From Mesorhizobium sp. B2-8-5 (GTDB taxonomy: Bacteria > Pseudomonadota > Alphaproteobacteria > Rhizobiales > Rhizobiaceae), in contig NZ_CP083951.1 in the NCBI RefSeq assembly GCF_006440675.2, positions 5,923,501 to 5,987,500 of the forward strand: DNA of 64,000 bases, written 5' to 3'. Every line of letters starts with the position of its first letter. The stretch's first letter is position 1. Under the pieces are notes generated by a model that was not told the origin of the DNA, did no database searches, and saw nothing but the letters and a program-made list of their open reading frames with translations. Position numbers and translations under genes: made by a program. Shown piece after piece: positions 25,491 to 34,745 of this stretch.

Positions 25491-27053
25491 ATGGACAAGG
25501 AAGCGACGATCACCACCGAAACGCATGCTCCGAGAACCGGCGGCCGCGCAGGAAGGCTCGGCCAGCGCAGCGCGCGGCAGGCGCCGCGGCGCCCCTATAT
25601 CCGCCGCATGATCGGCACCTTCAACATCCTCGATGAGGAGGGGCTGAGCCTGATCGAAGCCAATGCCGACCAGTTGCTCAAGGAAGTCGGCATGGAATTC
25701 CATGACGATCCCGAGATCCTCGATATCTTCCGCAACGCCGGCGCCGACGTGCAGGGGACGAGGGTACGCTTCGAGCCCGGCATGTGCCGCAAGATCATCC
25801 GCGCCACCGCGCCTTCGCAATTCAAGCAGCATGCGCGAAATCCCGAGAACACGGTGATGATCGGCGGCGACAATACGGTGCTCTGCCCATCCTGGGGACC
25901 GCCCTTCGTGCATGACCTCGATCGCGGCCGCCGCTATGCGACGATCGCGGATTTTCGCGATCTGGTGAAGATGCACCAGATGATCCCGCATCTGCATCAT
26001 TCGGGCGGCGTCGTCTGCGAGCCGGTCGACCTGCCGGCCAACAAGCGCCATCTCGACATGCTCTATACCCACATCCGTCATTCGGACCGCGCCTTCATGG
26101 GCGCGTTCATCGGCTCGAAGCGGGCGCAGGACGCGGTCGACATGGCCAAGATCGTCTTCGGCGAAGAATTCGTCGCCAACAACGCCGTGCTTTATAACGT
26201 CTCCAACACCAATGCGCCGCTGGTGCTCGACGCCAACATGTCCGGCTCGCTGAAGGTCTATGCGCGCAACAACCAGCCGGTCGCCTGCACGCCCTGGACA
26301 CTGGCTGGCGCGATGAGTCCTTGCACCGTCGCCGGCACGCTGGCGCAAGTGCTGGCCGAAGCGCTTGCCTGCCTCAGCCTCGTGCAGTTGATCAATCCCG
26401 GCGCGCCCTGCCTGATGGGGAGCTTCGCCAGCACCATCTCGATGCAGAGCGGCGCGCCGACCTTCGGCACGCCGGAGGCCGGCAAGATGGTGCTTGCCTG
26501 TGGGCAATTGGCGCGGCGCGTCGGCGTGCCGTTCCACACCGTCGGTTCGCTGTCGGCTTCCAAGCTTCCCGATGCCCAGGCCGAGCAGGAGGCGACCTGG
26601 GGTATATTGATGTCGATGTTTGCCGGCGCCAATGTCATCAACCACGCCACCGGCTGGCTCGAGGGTGGGCTAGTGACCGGCTTCGAGAAGACGGTCATCG
26701 ACGCCGACCTCTGCGGCAAGCTCGCCAGCCTGTTCGAGGGCATCGATCTATCGGTCAACGCGCAGGCGATGGAGGCCATCGAGGCGGTCGGGCCGGGTTC
26801 GCATTTCCTCGGCAGCGAGCATACGCAAGCCAACTTCCTTTCCGCCTTCTACCGATCCTCCATCAGCGACAACAATTCCTTCGAGCAGTGGAACGAGGAA
26901 GGACGGCTGGATGCCGCGCAGCGCGCCAACCGGCAATGGAAGCGGCTGCTCGAGGACTACCACGACCCCGGCCTCGATCCGGCGATCGACGAGGCGCTGC
27001 AGGCCTTCATTGCCAACCGGAAGGCCAGTGAGCCCGATCAAGCCTATTTCTAG
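25491..27053 (+). CDS. MttB-superfamily (trimethylamine/betaine) methyltransferase, non-pyrrolysine
   Basis: The 520-residue product belongs to the MttB superfamily, whose members move a methyl group from trimethylamine (pyrrolysine form) or quaternary amines such as glycine betaine (non-pyrrolysine form, MtgB) to a corrinoid protein. Recognisable segments are 'GVVCEPVDLPANKRHLDMLY' and 'NPGAPCLMGSFASTISMQSG'. There is no internal amber codon, so this is the non-pyrrolysine type; TAG appears only as the final stop. The ATG at 25491 has GGAG 6 nt upstream, better than a TTG at 25473 that overlaps the previous stop. No corrinoid protein or MtrH-like partner is encoded nearby, so the methyl acceptor is unclear. 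Confidence 0.87.
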   Translation: MDKEATITTETHAPRTGGRAGRLGQRSARQAPRRPYIRRMIGTFNILDEEGLSLIEANADQLLKEVGMEFHDDPEILDIFRNAGADVQGTRVRFEPGMCRKIIRATAPSQFKQHARNPENTVMIGGDNTVLCPSWGPPFVHDLDRGRRYATIADFRDLVKMHQMIPHLHHSGGVVCEPVDLPANKRHLDMLYTHIRHSDRAFMGAFIGSKRAQDAVDMAKIVFGEEFVANNAVLYNVSNTNAPLVLDANMSGSLKVYARNNQPVACTPWTLAGAMSPCTVAGTLAQVLAEALACLSLVQLINPGAPCLMGSFASTISMQSGAPTFGTPEAGKMVLACGQLARRVGVPFHTVGSLSASKLPDAQAEQEATWGILMSMFAGANVINHATGWLEGGLVTGFEKTVIDADLCGKLASLFEGIDLSVNAQAMEAIEAVGPGSHFLGSEHTQANFLSAFYRSSISDNNSFEQWNEEGRLDAAQRANRQWKRLLEDYHDPGLDPAIDEALQAFIANRKASEPDQAYF

Positions 27054-27208
27054 AGCGACCTGGCTCAGAGCATGTTGCGGAACGCCAGCGATCTTATGCA
27101 CTCCATCGATTTTCCTTATGTGGTGAAATTTGGGATGGATTGCCTGCATGTTCCGCTAACCTGATGGGTAGACTGAATGAAATCAGCGCAACCAAGTTGG
27201 GGAACACC

Positions 27209-28174
27209 ATGAAAGGCTACCTGCTCAAGACCGCACTCGGCGTCCTTCTGCTGACGCCCGCGGCTTCTTCTTATGCTGCCGACGTGACGATGCCAGACCC
27301 GAATTACGCCACCGCGACGGCGGTCATGAACGTCATCAAGAACGCGACCGAGCAGGAACTGGGGCTGGATGTTTCGACGGTGACGACCACCGCCGTTCCG
27401 GTGATCTGGGAAGCGATGAGTCGCGGCAAGGGCGAGGTCGATATCTGGCCGGACGTCTGGTTGCCCAACCAGCAAGGTCTTGTCGACAAGTACGTCAAGG
27501 GCGCTGGCACCGTGAAGCTCGCCCAAAACGGCTACGAAGCCAAGCAGGGCTATTGCGTCACCCAGGTCACGGTCGACAAATATCACATCAAGGATGTCTC
27601 CGATCTCGCCAACCCGGACAACGCCAAGCTGTTCGACACCAATGGCGACGGCAAAGGCGAGATGTGGATCGGCGCGTCTGGCTGGCAGTCGACCAACATC
27701 GAGAAGGTCAGGGCGCGTGACTACGGTTTTGCCGATTTCTTCGACCTGCAGGTCACCGACGAAGCGGTGGCGGCGGCCTCGCTCGACCGCGCGGCGAAAG
27801 CCGACAAGCCATGGGTCGGCTATTGCTACAGCCCACACCAGAATTTCGCCCGCTACAAGCTCGCCTTCCTGACCGAGCCGAAGAACGACCCGGCGAAATT
27901 CGTCGTCGTGCAGCCCAACGACGATCCGCAATGGTTCGAAAAATCGAAGGTGTCGTCGGCCTATGCTGACACCACCGTGCATGTTGCCTATGCTGCCACG
28001 CTGGCGCAGCGCCAGCCGGACCTGACGGCGGCGCTGGAGCGTATGAGCTTCAACCCGGACGACATCTCGAAATGGGCATACGCTATCATCGTCGACAAGA
28101 AGCCGGCCAACGAGGTGGCCAAGGAGTGGATCAAGGCCCATCCGGACGACGTGGCAAAGTGGTTCGGCCACTGA
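27209..28174 (+). CDS. Glycine betaine/proline-type ABC transporter substrate-binding protein
   Basis: The 321-residue periplasmic protein starts at the ATG at 27209 (GGGGA 6 nt upstream) with a signal peptide of about 23 residues ending 'PAASSYA'. The mature part belongs to the OpuAC/ProX family, with aromatic residues of a likely cation-binding cage in 'DIWPDVWLPNQ', 'GASGWQST' and 'KPWVGYCYSPHQNF'. Such proteins bind quaternary ammonium compounds. It is followed by the cognate ATPase and permease and preceded by the MttB-like gene, so import of the compound degraded by this locus is the likely role. Confidence 0.88.
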   Translation: MKGYLLKTALGVLLLTPAASSYAADVTMPDPNYATATAVMNVIKNATEQELGLDVSTVTTTAVPVIWEAMSRGKGEVDIWPDVWLPNQQGLVDKYVKGAGTVKLAQNGYEAKQGYCVTQVTVDKYHIKDVSDLANPDNAKLFDTNGDGKGEMWIGASGWQSTNIEKVRARDYGFADFFDLQVTDEAVAAASLDRAAKADKPWVGYCYSPHQNFARYKLAFLTEPKNDPAKFVVVQPNDDPQWFEKSKVSSAYADTTVHVAYAATLAQRQPDLTAALERMSFNPDDISKWAYAIIVDKKPANEVAKEWIKAHPDDVAKWFGH

Positions 28175-28214
28175 GCGGAGTGGCGCACGGCGACCATGGC
28201 CGGAAAGCGTAGGC

Positions 28215-29318
28215 GTGGACGCCGTGTCGGCCAATGACTTGAACCCTAAGCGGAGCGGCTCGGCCGCTCCGCCCGCTATTGTCATGAACGGCGTTTGGAA
28301 GGTGTTCGGTCCGCGCGCGCCCGAGGCCATGGCATCCATCCTGCGCGACAGGCTGGACAAGGAGGACGTGGTCAAGCGGTTCGGCTGCGTCGTCGGCGTG
28401 GCCGATGTCAGTATCTCGGTCGCGCCCGGCGAAATCTTCTGCGTGATGGGTCTGTCGGGCAGCGGCAAATCGACCTTGATCCGCCATATCAACCGACTGC
28501 TCGAACCCTCCGCCGGCGAGATTTTCGTCGACGGCGAGAACATCATGACGAAGACGCCTGCCGAGTTGAGGACGATCAGGTCGCGCAAGGTCAGCATGGT
28601 GTTTCAGAGCTTCGGGCTGCTGCCGCACCGCACAGTGCGCGACAACGTCGCGCTGCCGCTGGAAATCCAGGCGGCGAGCAAGCAGCAACGCTTCGACGTC
28701 GCCGAGGCAGCGCTCGCCAAGGTCAATCTCTCGGGATGGGGCGACCGCTACTGCCACGAGCTTTCGGGCGGCATGCAGCAGCGCGTCGGCCTGGCCCGCG
28801 CGCTGGCGGCGGATTCGGCTATCCTTCTGATGGACGAGCCGTTCAGCGCACTCGACCCGCTGATCCGGCGTCAGCTTCAGGATGAATTCCTGGAACTCTC
28901 GCGGTCGATGGGCAAGACAGTGGTGTTCATCACCCACGACCTGGATGAAGCGATCCGTATCGGCGACCGCATCGCCATCATGAAGGACGGGATCATCATC
29001 CAGATCGACACGCCCGAAGACATCGTGACGGCTCCCAGGCACGACTACGTGGCTAAATTCGTCGCCGACATTTCGCGGCTGAAGGTGATCACCGCCGGTC
29101 GCATCATGGAGCCCGTCAGCGGTTTCAGCGCAAAGAACCCGCAGTCGGACGTGAGATCTTTGCGCCGGGTGGTCGCGCAGCAGCCGCTCGGGGAACTGGT
29201 GGAACTCGCGGCCCAGGATGAGGCGCCGCTGGCCGTGACGGACGCAGAGGGAACAATTGTCGGCGTCGTCGACAGGCAGATTCTCCTGGATGGATTGCGA
29301 AAGGGCGGACAATCGTGA
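28215..29318 (+). CDS. Glycine betaine/proline-type ABC transporter ATPase (ProV-like)
   Basis: The 367-residue ATPase has Walker A 'GLSGSGKST', Q-loop 'VFQSFGLLPHRTV', signature 'LSGGMQQRVGLARALA', Walker B 'ILLMDEPFSALDP' and switch histidine 'VFITHDLDEA'. 'RFGCVVGVADVSISVAPG' and the extra N-terminal segment are typical of ProV/OpuAA. A shortened C-terminal region ('APLAVTDAEGTIVGVVDRQ') is the remains of a CBS pair, which in OpuA senses ionic strength. It starts at a GTG at 28215, and its stop overlaps the permease start (GTGA). Confidence 0.92.
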   Translation: MDAVSANDLNPKRSGSAAPPAIVMNGVWKVFGPRAPEAMASILRDRLDKEDVVKRFGCVVGVADVSISVAPGEIFCVMGLSGSGKSTLIRHINRLLEPSAGEIFVDGENIMTKTPAELRTIRSRKVSMVFQSFGLLPHRTVRDNVALPLEIQAASKQQRFDVAEAALAKVNLSGWGDRYCHELSGGMQQRVGLARALAADSAILLMDEPFSALDPLIRRQLQDEFLELSRSMGKTVVFITHDLDEAIRIGDRIAIMKDGIIIQIDTPEDIVTAPRHDYVAKFVADISRLKVITAGRIMEPVSGFSAKNPQSDVRSLRRVVAQQPLGELVELAAQDEAPLAVTDAEGTIVGVVDRQILLDGLRKGGQS

Positions 29319-30835
29319 ACGCCCGTGATCCGCACGCCACTGGGCGGCTCGAACCGCCGACTGAAGGCCGCCTGGTCGAAGAGTTCGCCGTTCAGAACCC
29401 GCATTATTATGTCGACCGCTTTTCCCGCATCCGGCGGGCGCAAAATTCTGTCTGGCCCTTCAACGTCGCAGCCGCGGTGCTCGGTCCGGTCTGGGCGGCG
29501 GCGCGTGGCATCGCGGTGCTGTTCTGGATCGTCTTCTTTCTCGAAATGCTCGCGGTCGTTCAGGTCGGCATCGGCGCGGTCGGCAATCTCGGCGCGGCCG
29601 AGCAGGCGCGCGCCGAGCGGCTGACCAAGCAAGCTACGGCGCGGGCCGAACAGGCACAGGCGGCGCAAGCTTCAGGCGCGGACAATGCCGAGGGTTTGAA
29701 ATCGTCGGCCGCGGCGTTGCAGAGAGCCGCGGACAAGGCAAGCGAACAAGCACAGGCGGCCGGGCAGAAAGCGCCTTTGCTGATCGGAACGGGCCTTTTG
29801 ACGCTGCTTTTCGCGCGGATCATAAACGGGTTCCTTGCCAACCGGCTGCTCGAGCGCCGCTTCGCCCGCTGGCGATCGAACCAGGCTTTGGGGCATGGGC
29901 TCAACTATCCGCTTGCGCTGTGCGCGTTTATCTTCTGCATCTTGGCCTATGGCCTCTCAATTTACCGTTTCGCCTGGGCAAACCCGGCCGGCTGGATCAT
30001 GGCGGCGCCTTCCAATCGCGATTGGCAGGTTGGCCTGTCGTCGGGGCTGGACGGGCTGATGGAAGGGATATCGCATGCGGGCGAAGGCTTCTTCGGCGCA
30101 GTCACCGGCGGCATATCGCTGGTACTCGACGGTCTGTCCTACGCGCTGACCGGCATGCCATGGCCGGTGACGATGGCGGTCATCCTGATCCTCGCCTGGC
30201 AGTTGGCCGGATCGCGGGTCACCATCTTCACCGCCGCTGCGCTCGCTTATCTCGCCCTGCTCGGCTTCTGGGAAAAAAGTCTCGAAACGGTGGCGCTGCT
30301 TGGAACCTCGGCGGTGCTTTGCCTGGTGATCGGAATCCCACTTGGCATCTGGTGTGGCCGCAGGCCGCGCGTCTACACCGCCTTGCGGCCGGTGCTGGAC
30401 TTTATGCAGACCATGCCGGCCTTCGTCTATCTCATCCCGGTGATCGCGCTGTTCGGCATCGGCAAGCCGCCTGGTGTGATCGCCACGCTGATCTTCGGCA
30501 CGCCGCCCGTCGTGCGGTTGACGGCGCTTGGCCTGCAAGGCGTTCCGCCGGCAATCCGCGAAGCCGCACAAGCCTATGGCGCCACGCGATGGTTCCTGCT
30601 GACGCGGGTCGACCTTCCTCTCGCCATGCCGTCGATCATGGCCGGCATCAACCAGACCATCCTGATGTGTCTTTCGATGGTGGTCATCGCGTCGCTGATT
30701 GGCGCCAAGGGGCTCGGAGAAGACGTACTCAACGCCCTGCAATACGCCGCTGTCGGCCAGGGTTTGCTCGCGGGCTTCGCCATTCTGCTCTGTGCCATGG
30801 TGATCGACCGCATCGTGCAGGGACGAGCCAGGTAA
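29315..30835 (+). CDS. Glycine betaine/proline-type ABC permease with N-terminal coiled-coil extension
   Basis: The 506-residue inner-membrane protein is longer than a typical ProW. The C-terminal half (about 290-500) is a normal permease domain with the EAA-type loop 'AIREAAQAYGATRWFLLTRV'. The N-terminal half has a hydrophobic segment at about 50-85, then an Ala/Gln/Glu-rich stretch of about 60 residues (about 90-150) predicted by eye to form a coiled coil, followed by further membrane segments. Extra N-terminal segments are known in ProW, but an Ala-rich coil of this kind is unusual. It is coupled to the ATPase by a 4-nt overlap and ends the operon, followed by a palindromic repeat. Confidence 0.88.
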   Translation: MNARDPHATGRLEPPTEGRLVEEFAVQNPHYYVDRFSRIRRAQNSVWPFNVAAAVLGPVWAAARGIAVLFWIVFFLEMLAVVQVGIGAVGNLGAAEQARAERLTKQATARAEQAQAAQASGADNAEGLKSSAAALQRAADKASEQAQAAGQKAPLLIGTGLLTLLFARIINGFLANRLLERRFARWRSNQALGHGLNYPLALCAFIFCILAYGLSIYRFAWANPAGWIMAAPSNRDWQVGLSSGLDGLMEGISHAGEGFFGAVTGGISLVLDGLSYALTGMPWPVTMAVILILAWQLAGSRVTIFTAAALAYLALLGFWEKSLETVALLGTSAVLCLVIGIPLGIWCGRRPRVYTALRPVLDFMQTMPAFVYLIPVIALFGIGKPPGVIATLIFGTPPVVRLTALGLQGVPPAIREAAQAYGATRWFLLTRVDLPLAMPSIMAGINQTILMCLSMVVIASLIGAKGLGEDVLNALQYAAVGQGLLAGFAILLCAMVIDRIVQGRAR

Positions 30836-30903
30836 AGTCCACCATCAACGGTGCCGCGTCGCTATTCGACTGGATTCTGTCTTCTGCCTTTCCCAGGAAG
30901 GCT

Positions 30904-30943
30904 AAAGCGCGTCGCGCTGAAGCGGATTCAGGCGACGCGCTTT
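30904..30943. repeat. Palindromic element, possible bidirectional terminator
   Basis: AAAGCGCGTCGC (30904-30915) is perfectly inverted at 30932-30943. Inside, CTGAA at 30917-30921 pairs with TTCAG at 30927-30931 around a 5-nt loop. It lies 70 bp after the permease stop. The T-run is short (TTTAA), so it is either a weak terminator or a member of a dispersed intergenic palindrome family; I favour the latter. Confidence 0.7.
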
Positions 30944-30956
30944 AAGCCTTGTTTTC

Positions 30957-31005
30957 ATGCATGTCGTTATCGCAAAACCGCTGCACACTTTTGCGCGACA
31001 TGCAT
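30957..31005. repeat. Second palindromic intergenic element
   Basis: ATGCATGTCG (30957-30966) is inverted at 30996-31005, and within it CGCAAAA (30971-30977) pairs with TTTTGCG (30989-30995). The two-tier stem resembles small repeats seen between mesorhizobial genes. It directly abuts the stop codon of the truncated ABC-ATPase fragment. Confidence 0.7.
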
Positions 31006-31232
31006 TAGCGCTTCAATATCTGGCTGAGAAACAGCTTCGCCCGATCATGACGCGGGCGGCCGAAAAATGCGTCTGGCGTGCCCTCCTCGATGATCTGTCC
31101 GGCATCCATGAAGAGGACGCGGTCGGCCATTGCCCGGGCAAAGCCCATCTCATGCGTCACGCACACCATGGTCATGCCGTCGCGGGCCAGTCCGGTCATC
31201 GTCTCCAGCACCTCCGAGACCATTTCGGGGTC
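31005..31232 (-). pseudogene. C-terminal fragment of a polar amino acid ABC transporter ATPase
   Basis: About 75 codons match the tail of GlnQ/AapP-type ATPases, from the residues just after Walker B ('[12 protein letters not shown]') through the switch histidine '[20 protein letters not shown]' to the normal C-terminus ending 'LSQILKR'. Walker A, signature and the Walker B aspartate-glutamate are missing. The open frame runs to 31268, but its first dozen residues are unrelated to the family. No sister binding-protein or permease gene is near. It is a broken remnant, cut at the same point as the fragment that follows. Confidence 0.85.
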
Positions 31233-31251
31233 GTATCGCCTGCTCGCGCTT

Positions 31252-31626
31252 ATGCCGGCGGAACGCATCGAAAGCTATGGCAAGGCCGCGGCCGTCGGAG
31301 TCGCAGGCGAAATCGAGCACGCCTCGGCCATGATCCACACGCTGCGCTTCGGCAACGTGTTCCGCGACGCCGTCGGCGGCACGACCTACCTCGAATTCTG
31401 CAACACCCGCAACGCGCCGGGCGCGCTGCTGTCGCTGCCGATGATGCACAAGAGCGAGAACGGCCGGCGCTCGCGTTTCATCACCGCCAACTTTCAGATC
31501 GCCGACGGCCCGGCCGCGGACGAGATCGTCGTGGCCATCGGCGCGGCGTACGGTGGCCGGCTCCATCCGCGGATTGCGGACCGCTTTCAGGACATGAAAG
31601 AGATGGAGCAGGAGGCCGCTGGATAA
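31252..31626 (+). pseudogene. C-terminal fragment of an amino acid synthesis (DUF1185) family protein
   Basis: The 124-codon frame contains the latter part of the AA_synth/DUF1185 family: '[20 protein letters not shown]', 'IHTLRFGNVFRDAVGG' and 'FCNTRNAPGALLSLPMMHK', ending in a normal C-terminus. Full members are near 190-200 residues; the first third is absent. A chance ATG at 31252 begins the open frame, but no ribosome site or promoter is evident. It abuts the ABC-ATPase fragment head to head, consistent with a deletion or inversion joining two gene tails. Confidence 0.75.
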
Positions 31627-31912
31627 GCGCTTGTGCGCAACACGCTGGCGTTGTTGTCGATAGTCCGCTTCAGGAACGAGCAAGGCCCGCTTAAACGGCC
31701 GAGACGAGGGGCAAAGCAGACACGCCTTTACGCAGGCAATTCTACGCTACAGCGCTCGCACCATTCGAAAGCACTTTACGGGATGCGGGCCCAGATCGGC
31801 CTGCCATCTCGAAGATGGAGATCCCCAGTCGAGTAAGAGTGAGACATGAAGGCAATTCATAGGGCAGCGAAAACCACCGCCGAAACTAGGCTATCGCCGC
31901 CGTTTGTATCCG
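31627..31912. other. Intergenic region with no gene (286 bp)
   Basis: This gap lies between the AA_synth fragment and the convergent end of guaA. I see no supported gene, strong hairpin or repeat. A 67-codon frame at 31633 has no family match or ribosome site. Confidence 0.5.
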
Positions 31913-33478
31913 TCACTCCCACTCGATTGTGCCGGGCGGCTTCGAGGTCACGTCGTAGACGACGCGGTTGATACCCTTGACCTCGTTGATGATGCGGGTG
32001 GCGGCCGCACCCAGGAAGTTCATGTCGTAGTGGTAGAAGTCGGCCGTCATCCCGTCGACGGAGGTCACGGCACGCAAAGCGCAGACGAATTCGTAGGTGC
32101 GGCCGTCGCCCATGACCCCGACCGTCTGCACCGGAAGCAGCACCGCGAAGGCCTGCCAGATCGCGTCGTAGAGTCCGGCCTTGCGTATCTCGTCGAGATA
32201 GATGGCGTCGGCCTCGCGCAGGATCTCCAGCTTCTCGCGCGTGATGCCGCCCGGGCAGCGTATGGCGAGGCCGGGACCGGGGAACGGATGGCGGCCGATG
32301 AAGCTTTCGGGCAGGCCGAGCTCCTTGCCGAGCGCCCTCACCTCGTCCTTGAACAGTTCGCGCAGCGGCTCGACCAGCTTCATGTTCATGCGCTCGGGCA
32401 GGCCGCCGACATTATGGTGCGACTTGATCGTCACCGACGGGCCGCCGGAGAAGGAGACGCTTTCGATGACATCGGGATAGAGCGTGCCCTGCGCCAGGAA
32501 ATCGGCGCCGCCGAGCTTCTTCGCCTCGTCCTCGAACACTTCGATGAACAGGCGGCCGATGGTCTTGCGCTTCTTTTCGGGATCGGCCTCGCCTTCCAGC
32601 GCCGAGATGAAGCGGTCGGAGGCATCGACCAGGATCAGCGGCAGGTTGTAGTGCTGGCGGAACATCTCCACCACGCTTGCCGCCTCGTCCTTGCGCATCA
32701 AGCCATGGTCGACGAGGATGCAGGTCAGCTGGTCGCCGACCGCTTCGTGGATCAGAAGTGCGGCGACCGAAGAGTCTACGCCGCCCGAGAGCGCGCAGAT
32801 GACCTTGCCCTTGCCGATCTGCTTGCGGATCGTTTCGACCGCGTGCTCGCGATAGGCGCGCATCGTCCAGTCGCCCTCGATGCCGGCGATGTTGTGGACG
32901 AAGTTCCGGAGCAGCCTGGCGCCGTCCGGTGTGTGCACCACTTCCGGATGGAACATGATGCCGTACATCTTGCGCTCGATATCGCCGAAGATGGCGAAGG
33001 GCGAGCTTTCCGACTTGCCGAGCACCTTGAAGCCCGGCGGCAGTTCGATGACGCGGTCGCCATGGCTCATCCACACCTGGTGGCGCTGGCCGGGCGCCCA
33101 CAGGCCTTCGAACAGCGGGCTCTCCTTCTCGATCTCGACGAAGGCGCGGCCGAACTCGCGGTGGTTGGAGCTTTCGGCGACGCCGCCCATCTGCACGCAG
33201 AGCGCCATCTGGCCATAGCAGATGCCGAGCACCGGCACGCCGGCGTCGAAGACGATCTGCGGCGCGCGCGGGCTGCCGATGTCGGTGGTCGAGGCCGGAC
33301 CGCCCGACAGGATCACCGCTTTCGGCTTGATGCGCTTGAAGGCCGCTTCGGCCGATTGGAACGGCACGATCTCGGAAAAGACGCCGGCCTCGCGGATGCG
33401 GCGGGCGATAAGCTGGGTGAACTGGCTGCCGAAATCGACAATCAGTACGGTGTCGGTGTGATTGGCTGTCGTCGTCAT
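31913..33478 (-). CDS. guaA: GMP synthase (glutamine-hydrolysing)
   Basis: The 521-residue enzyme converts XMP to GMP with ATP and glutamine, in purine synthesis. The N-terminal class I amidotransferase has '[20 protein letters not shown]', nucleophile cysteine in 'GICYGQMAL' and 'FHPEVVHT'; the ATP-pyrophosphatase domain has the P-loop '[14 protein letters not shown]'; the C-terminal dimerisation domain ends 'KPPGTIEWE', the expected terminus. Length is normal. It is followed on the same strand order by unrelated core genes and is not obviously part of the purine-alkaloid locus. Confidence 0.97.
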   Translation of the reverse strand: MTTTANHTDTVLIVDFGSQFTQLIARRIREAGVFSEIVPFQSAEAAFKRIKPKAVILSGGPASTTDIGSPRAPQIVFDAGVPVLGICYGQMALCVQMGGVAESSNHREFGRAFVEIEKESPLFEGLWAPGQRHQVWMSHGDRVIELPPGFKVLGKSESSPFAIFGDIERKMYGIMFHPEVVHTPDGARLLRNFVHNIAGIEGDWTMRAYREHAVETIRKQIGKGKVICALSGGVDSSVAALLIHEAVGDQLTCILVDHGLMRKDEAASVVEMFRQHYNLPLILVDASDRFISALEGEADPEKKRKTIGRLFIEVFEDEAKKLGGADFLAQGTLYPDVIESVSFSGGPSVTIKSHHNVGGLPERMNMKLVEPLRELFKDEVRALGKELGLPESFIGRHPFPGPGLAIRCPGGITREKLEILREADAIYLDEIRKAGLYDAIWQAFAVLLPVQTVGVMGDGRTYEFVCALRAVTSVDGMTADFYHYDMNFLGAAATRIINEVKGINRVVYDVTSKPPGTIEWE

Positions 33479-33548
33479 GGCGAGCCTTTAGAGAAAGAAA
33501 CGAGTCGGCGCAATGGGCTCAGCGCTGCGGCTTTCCGTCCTTTTTGGC

Positions 33549-34187
33549 CTATCCCAGCCGGATCGCGCCGGAGACGACCGCCTGCTCCAGCAAGTCGATG
33601 GCAGCGGCAAGCTTCTCGTCGATCACGTGCAGATATTCCGTCCAGTCGTTGACGTGCCTGAGATCGGCCGCGCCGTCGGAAATGCCGCGCAGGCCGACCA
33701 GCGGCACGCCGAAGAGCTGGCAGGCGCGCAAGCAGGCGAAGGTCTCCATGTCGACCATGTCGGCATCGATGACGTCATAGGCGGCGCCGGAAATGATCGC
33801 GCCGCCGGTCGATAGCGAGGCGGCCTTGACACCCGGGATGACGAAAGGCAGCGGCACCGTCACCGGCAGGTCGAGGAAAGGCGTCGCGCCCTTCTCGAAG
33901 CCGAGCGGCGAAGCGTCCATGTCGCGATAGCTCACCGACACGACCTGGTAGATCTCGGCCTGTTCCAGCTTGCGGCTGCCGGCCGAGCCCAGCGAAACAA
34001 CCAGGTCCGGAAGCGCTCCCTCGCCTTTCAACGCCGCAAGCTCGGCGCCCAGCCTGACACCGGCCTCGACCGGGCCGACGCCGGTCATCAGCGGCGTGAA
34101 CAGGTTTTTCAGGTGCGGGCCGTATTCGGCCTCGACCGCCATGACGAAGAGAACCGCCTTGCCGGCAATTTGAACTGCACCCGCCAT
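33549..34187 (-). CDS. MTA/SAH nucleosidase-like phosphorylase-family protein
   Basis: The 212-residue protein has the nucleoside phosphorylase/5'-methylthioadenosine nucleosidase fold: 'KAVLFVMAVEAEYGPHL', 'MTGVGPVEAGV', 'VVSLGSAGS', the substrate-binding 'ADMVDMETFACLRAC' and the catalytic aspartate region 'GLRGISDGA'. It would hydrolyse methylthioadenosine or S-adenosylhomocysteine, recycling the product of SAM-dependent reactions. It is 4 bp from the thioesterase gene upstream and probably co-transcribed. The family's substrate may differ (for example other purine nucleosides), so no symbol is given. Confidence 0.82.
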   Translation of the reverse strand: MAGAVQIAGKAVLFVMAVEAEYGPHLKNLFTPLMTGVGPVEAGVRLGAELAALKGEGALPDLVVSLGSAGSRKLEQAEIYQVVSVSYRDMDASPLGFEKGATPFLDLPVTVPLPFVIPGVKAASLSTGGAIISGAAYDVIDADMVDMETFACLRACQLFGVPLVGLRGISDGAADLRHVNDWTEYLHVIDEKLAAAIDLLEQAVVSGAIRLG

Positions 34188-34190
34188 GGA

Positions 34191-34652
34191 TCAGCCTTCT
34201 ATTCCGTCGCGGCCGACCACCGTCATCATCGTGCCGGTCATGGTGGCGATCAGCTTAGCCTCGCCATCGGCGGCGAAGGCATAGGCCTGGCCGTCGGCGA
34301 CGATGATGGTGCGGCCGGGTTTGGTCACGGAACCGCGGAACAGGAACCGCTCGCCCCTGCCTGGCGCGAGGAGATTCACCTTGAACTCGATGGTCAGCAC
34401 GCTGGAATTCTGCGGCATCAGCGAAAACGCGGCATAGCCGCAGGCCGAATCCAGCGCGGTCGAAATGACGCCGGCATGCAGGAAGCCATGCTGCTGGGTA
34501 AGCGAGGCGGAATAAGGCATCTCGATCTCGATGATGCCGGGCGTCACCAGCGTCAGCTCGGCGCCGATCGTGGCCATTGCCTCCTGCCGGGCAAAGGACG
34601 CCCTGACGCGTTCCTCGAAGTCGGGAGCGGGTACGATCTTGGCTGCTGCCAT
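34191..34652 (-). CDS. PaaI-family hotdog thioesterase
   Basis: The 153-residue hotdog-fold protein has the 'QQHGFLHAGVISTALDSACG' signature of PaaI thioesterases, in which the catalytic acidic residue lies in the long helix after HGG/HAG. It should hydrolyse an acyl-CoA thioester, substrate unknown. The ATG at 34652 has GAGG about 10 nt upstream; a longer frame to 34709 adds non-conserved sequence. It is transcribed with the nucleosidase gene. Confidence 0.82.
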   Translation of the reverse strand: MAAAKIVPAPDFEERVRASFARQEAMATIGAELTLVTPGIIEIEMPYSASLTQQHGFLHAGVISTALDSACGYAAFSLMPQNSSVLTIEFKVNLLAPGRGERFLFRGSVTKPGRTIIVADGQAYAFAADGEAKLIATMTGTMMTVVGRDGIEG

Positions 34653-34745
34653 GGCGCTTTGCCTCATATTGCTGGCGAAGTTTATTGCAGAGCCCGGCAA
34701 AACAGGCAATCTTTTATGCTGCAGCGCAGCAAAAGCCGGTTGTCT

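Noticed and set aside
25491..27053. Possible pyrrolysine-containing MttB
   Set aside because: There is no internal amber codon; TAG occurs only at the natural C-terminus, and no pyl genes are nearby.
30904..31005. Insertion sequence at the scar
   Set aside because: No transposase frame, no target-site duplication and no terminal repeats of IS size; only short palindromes are present.
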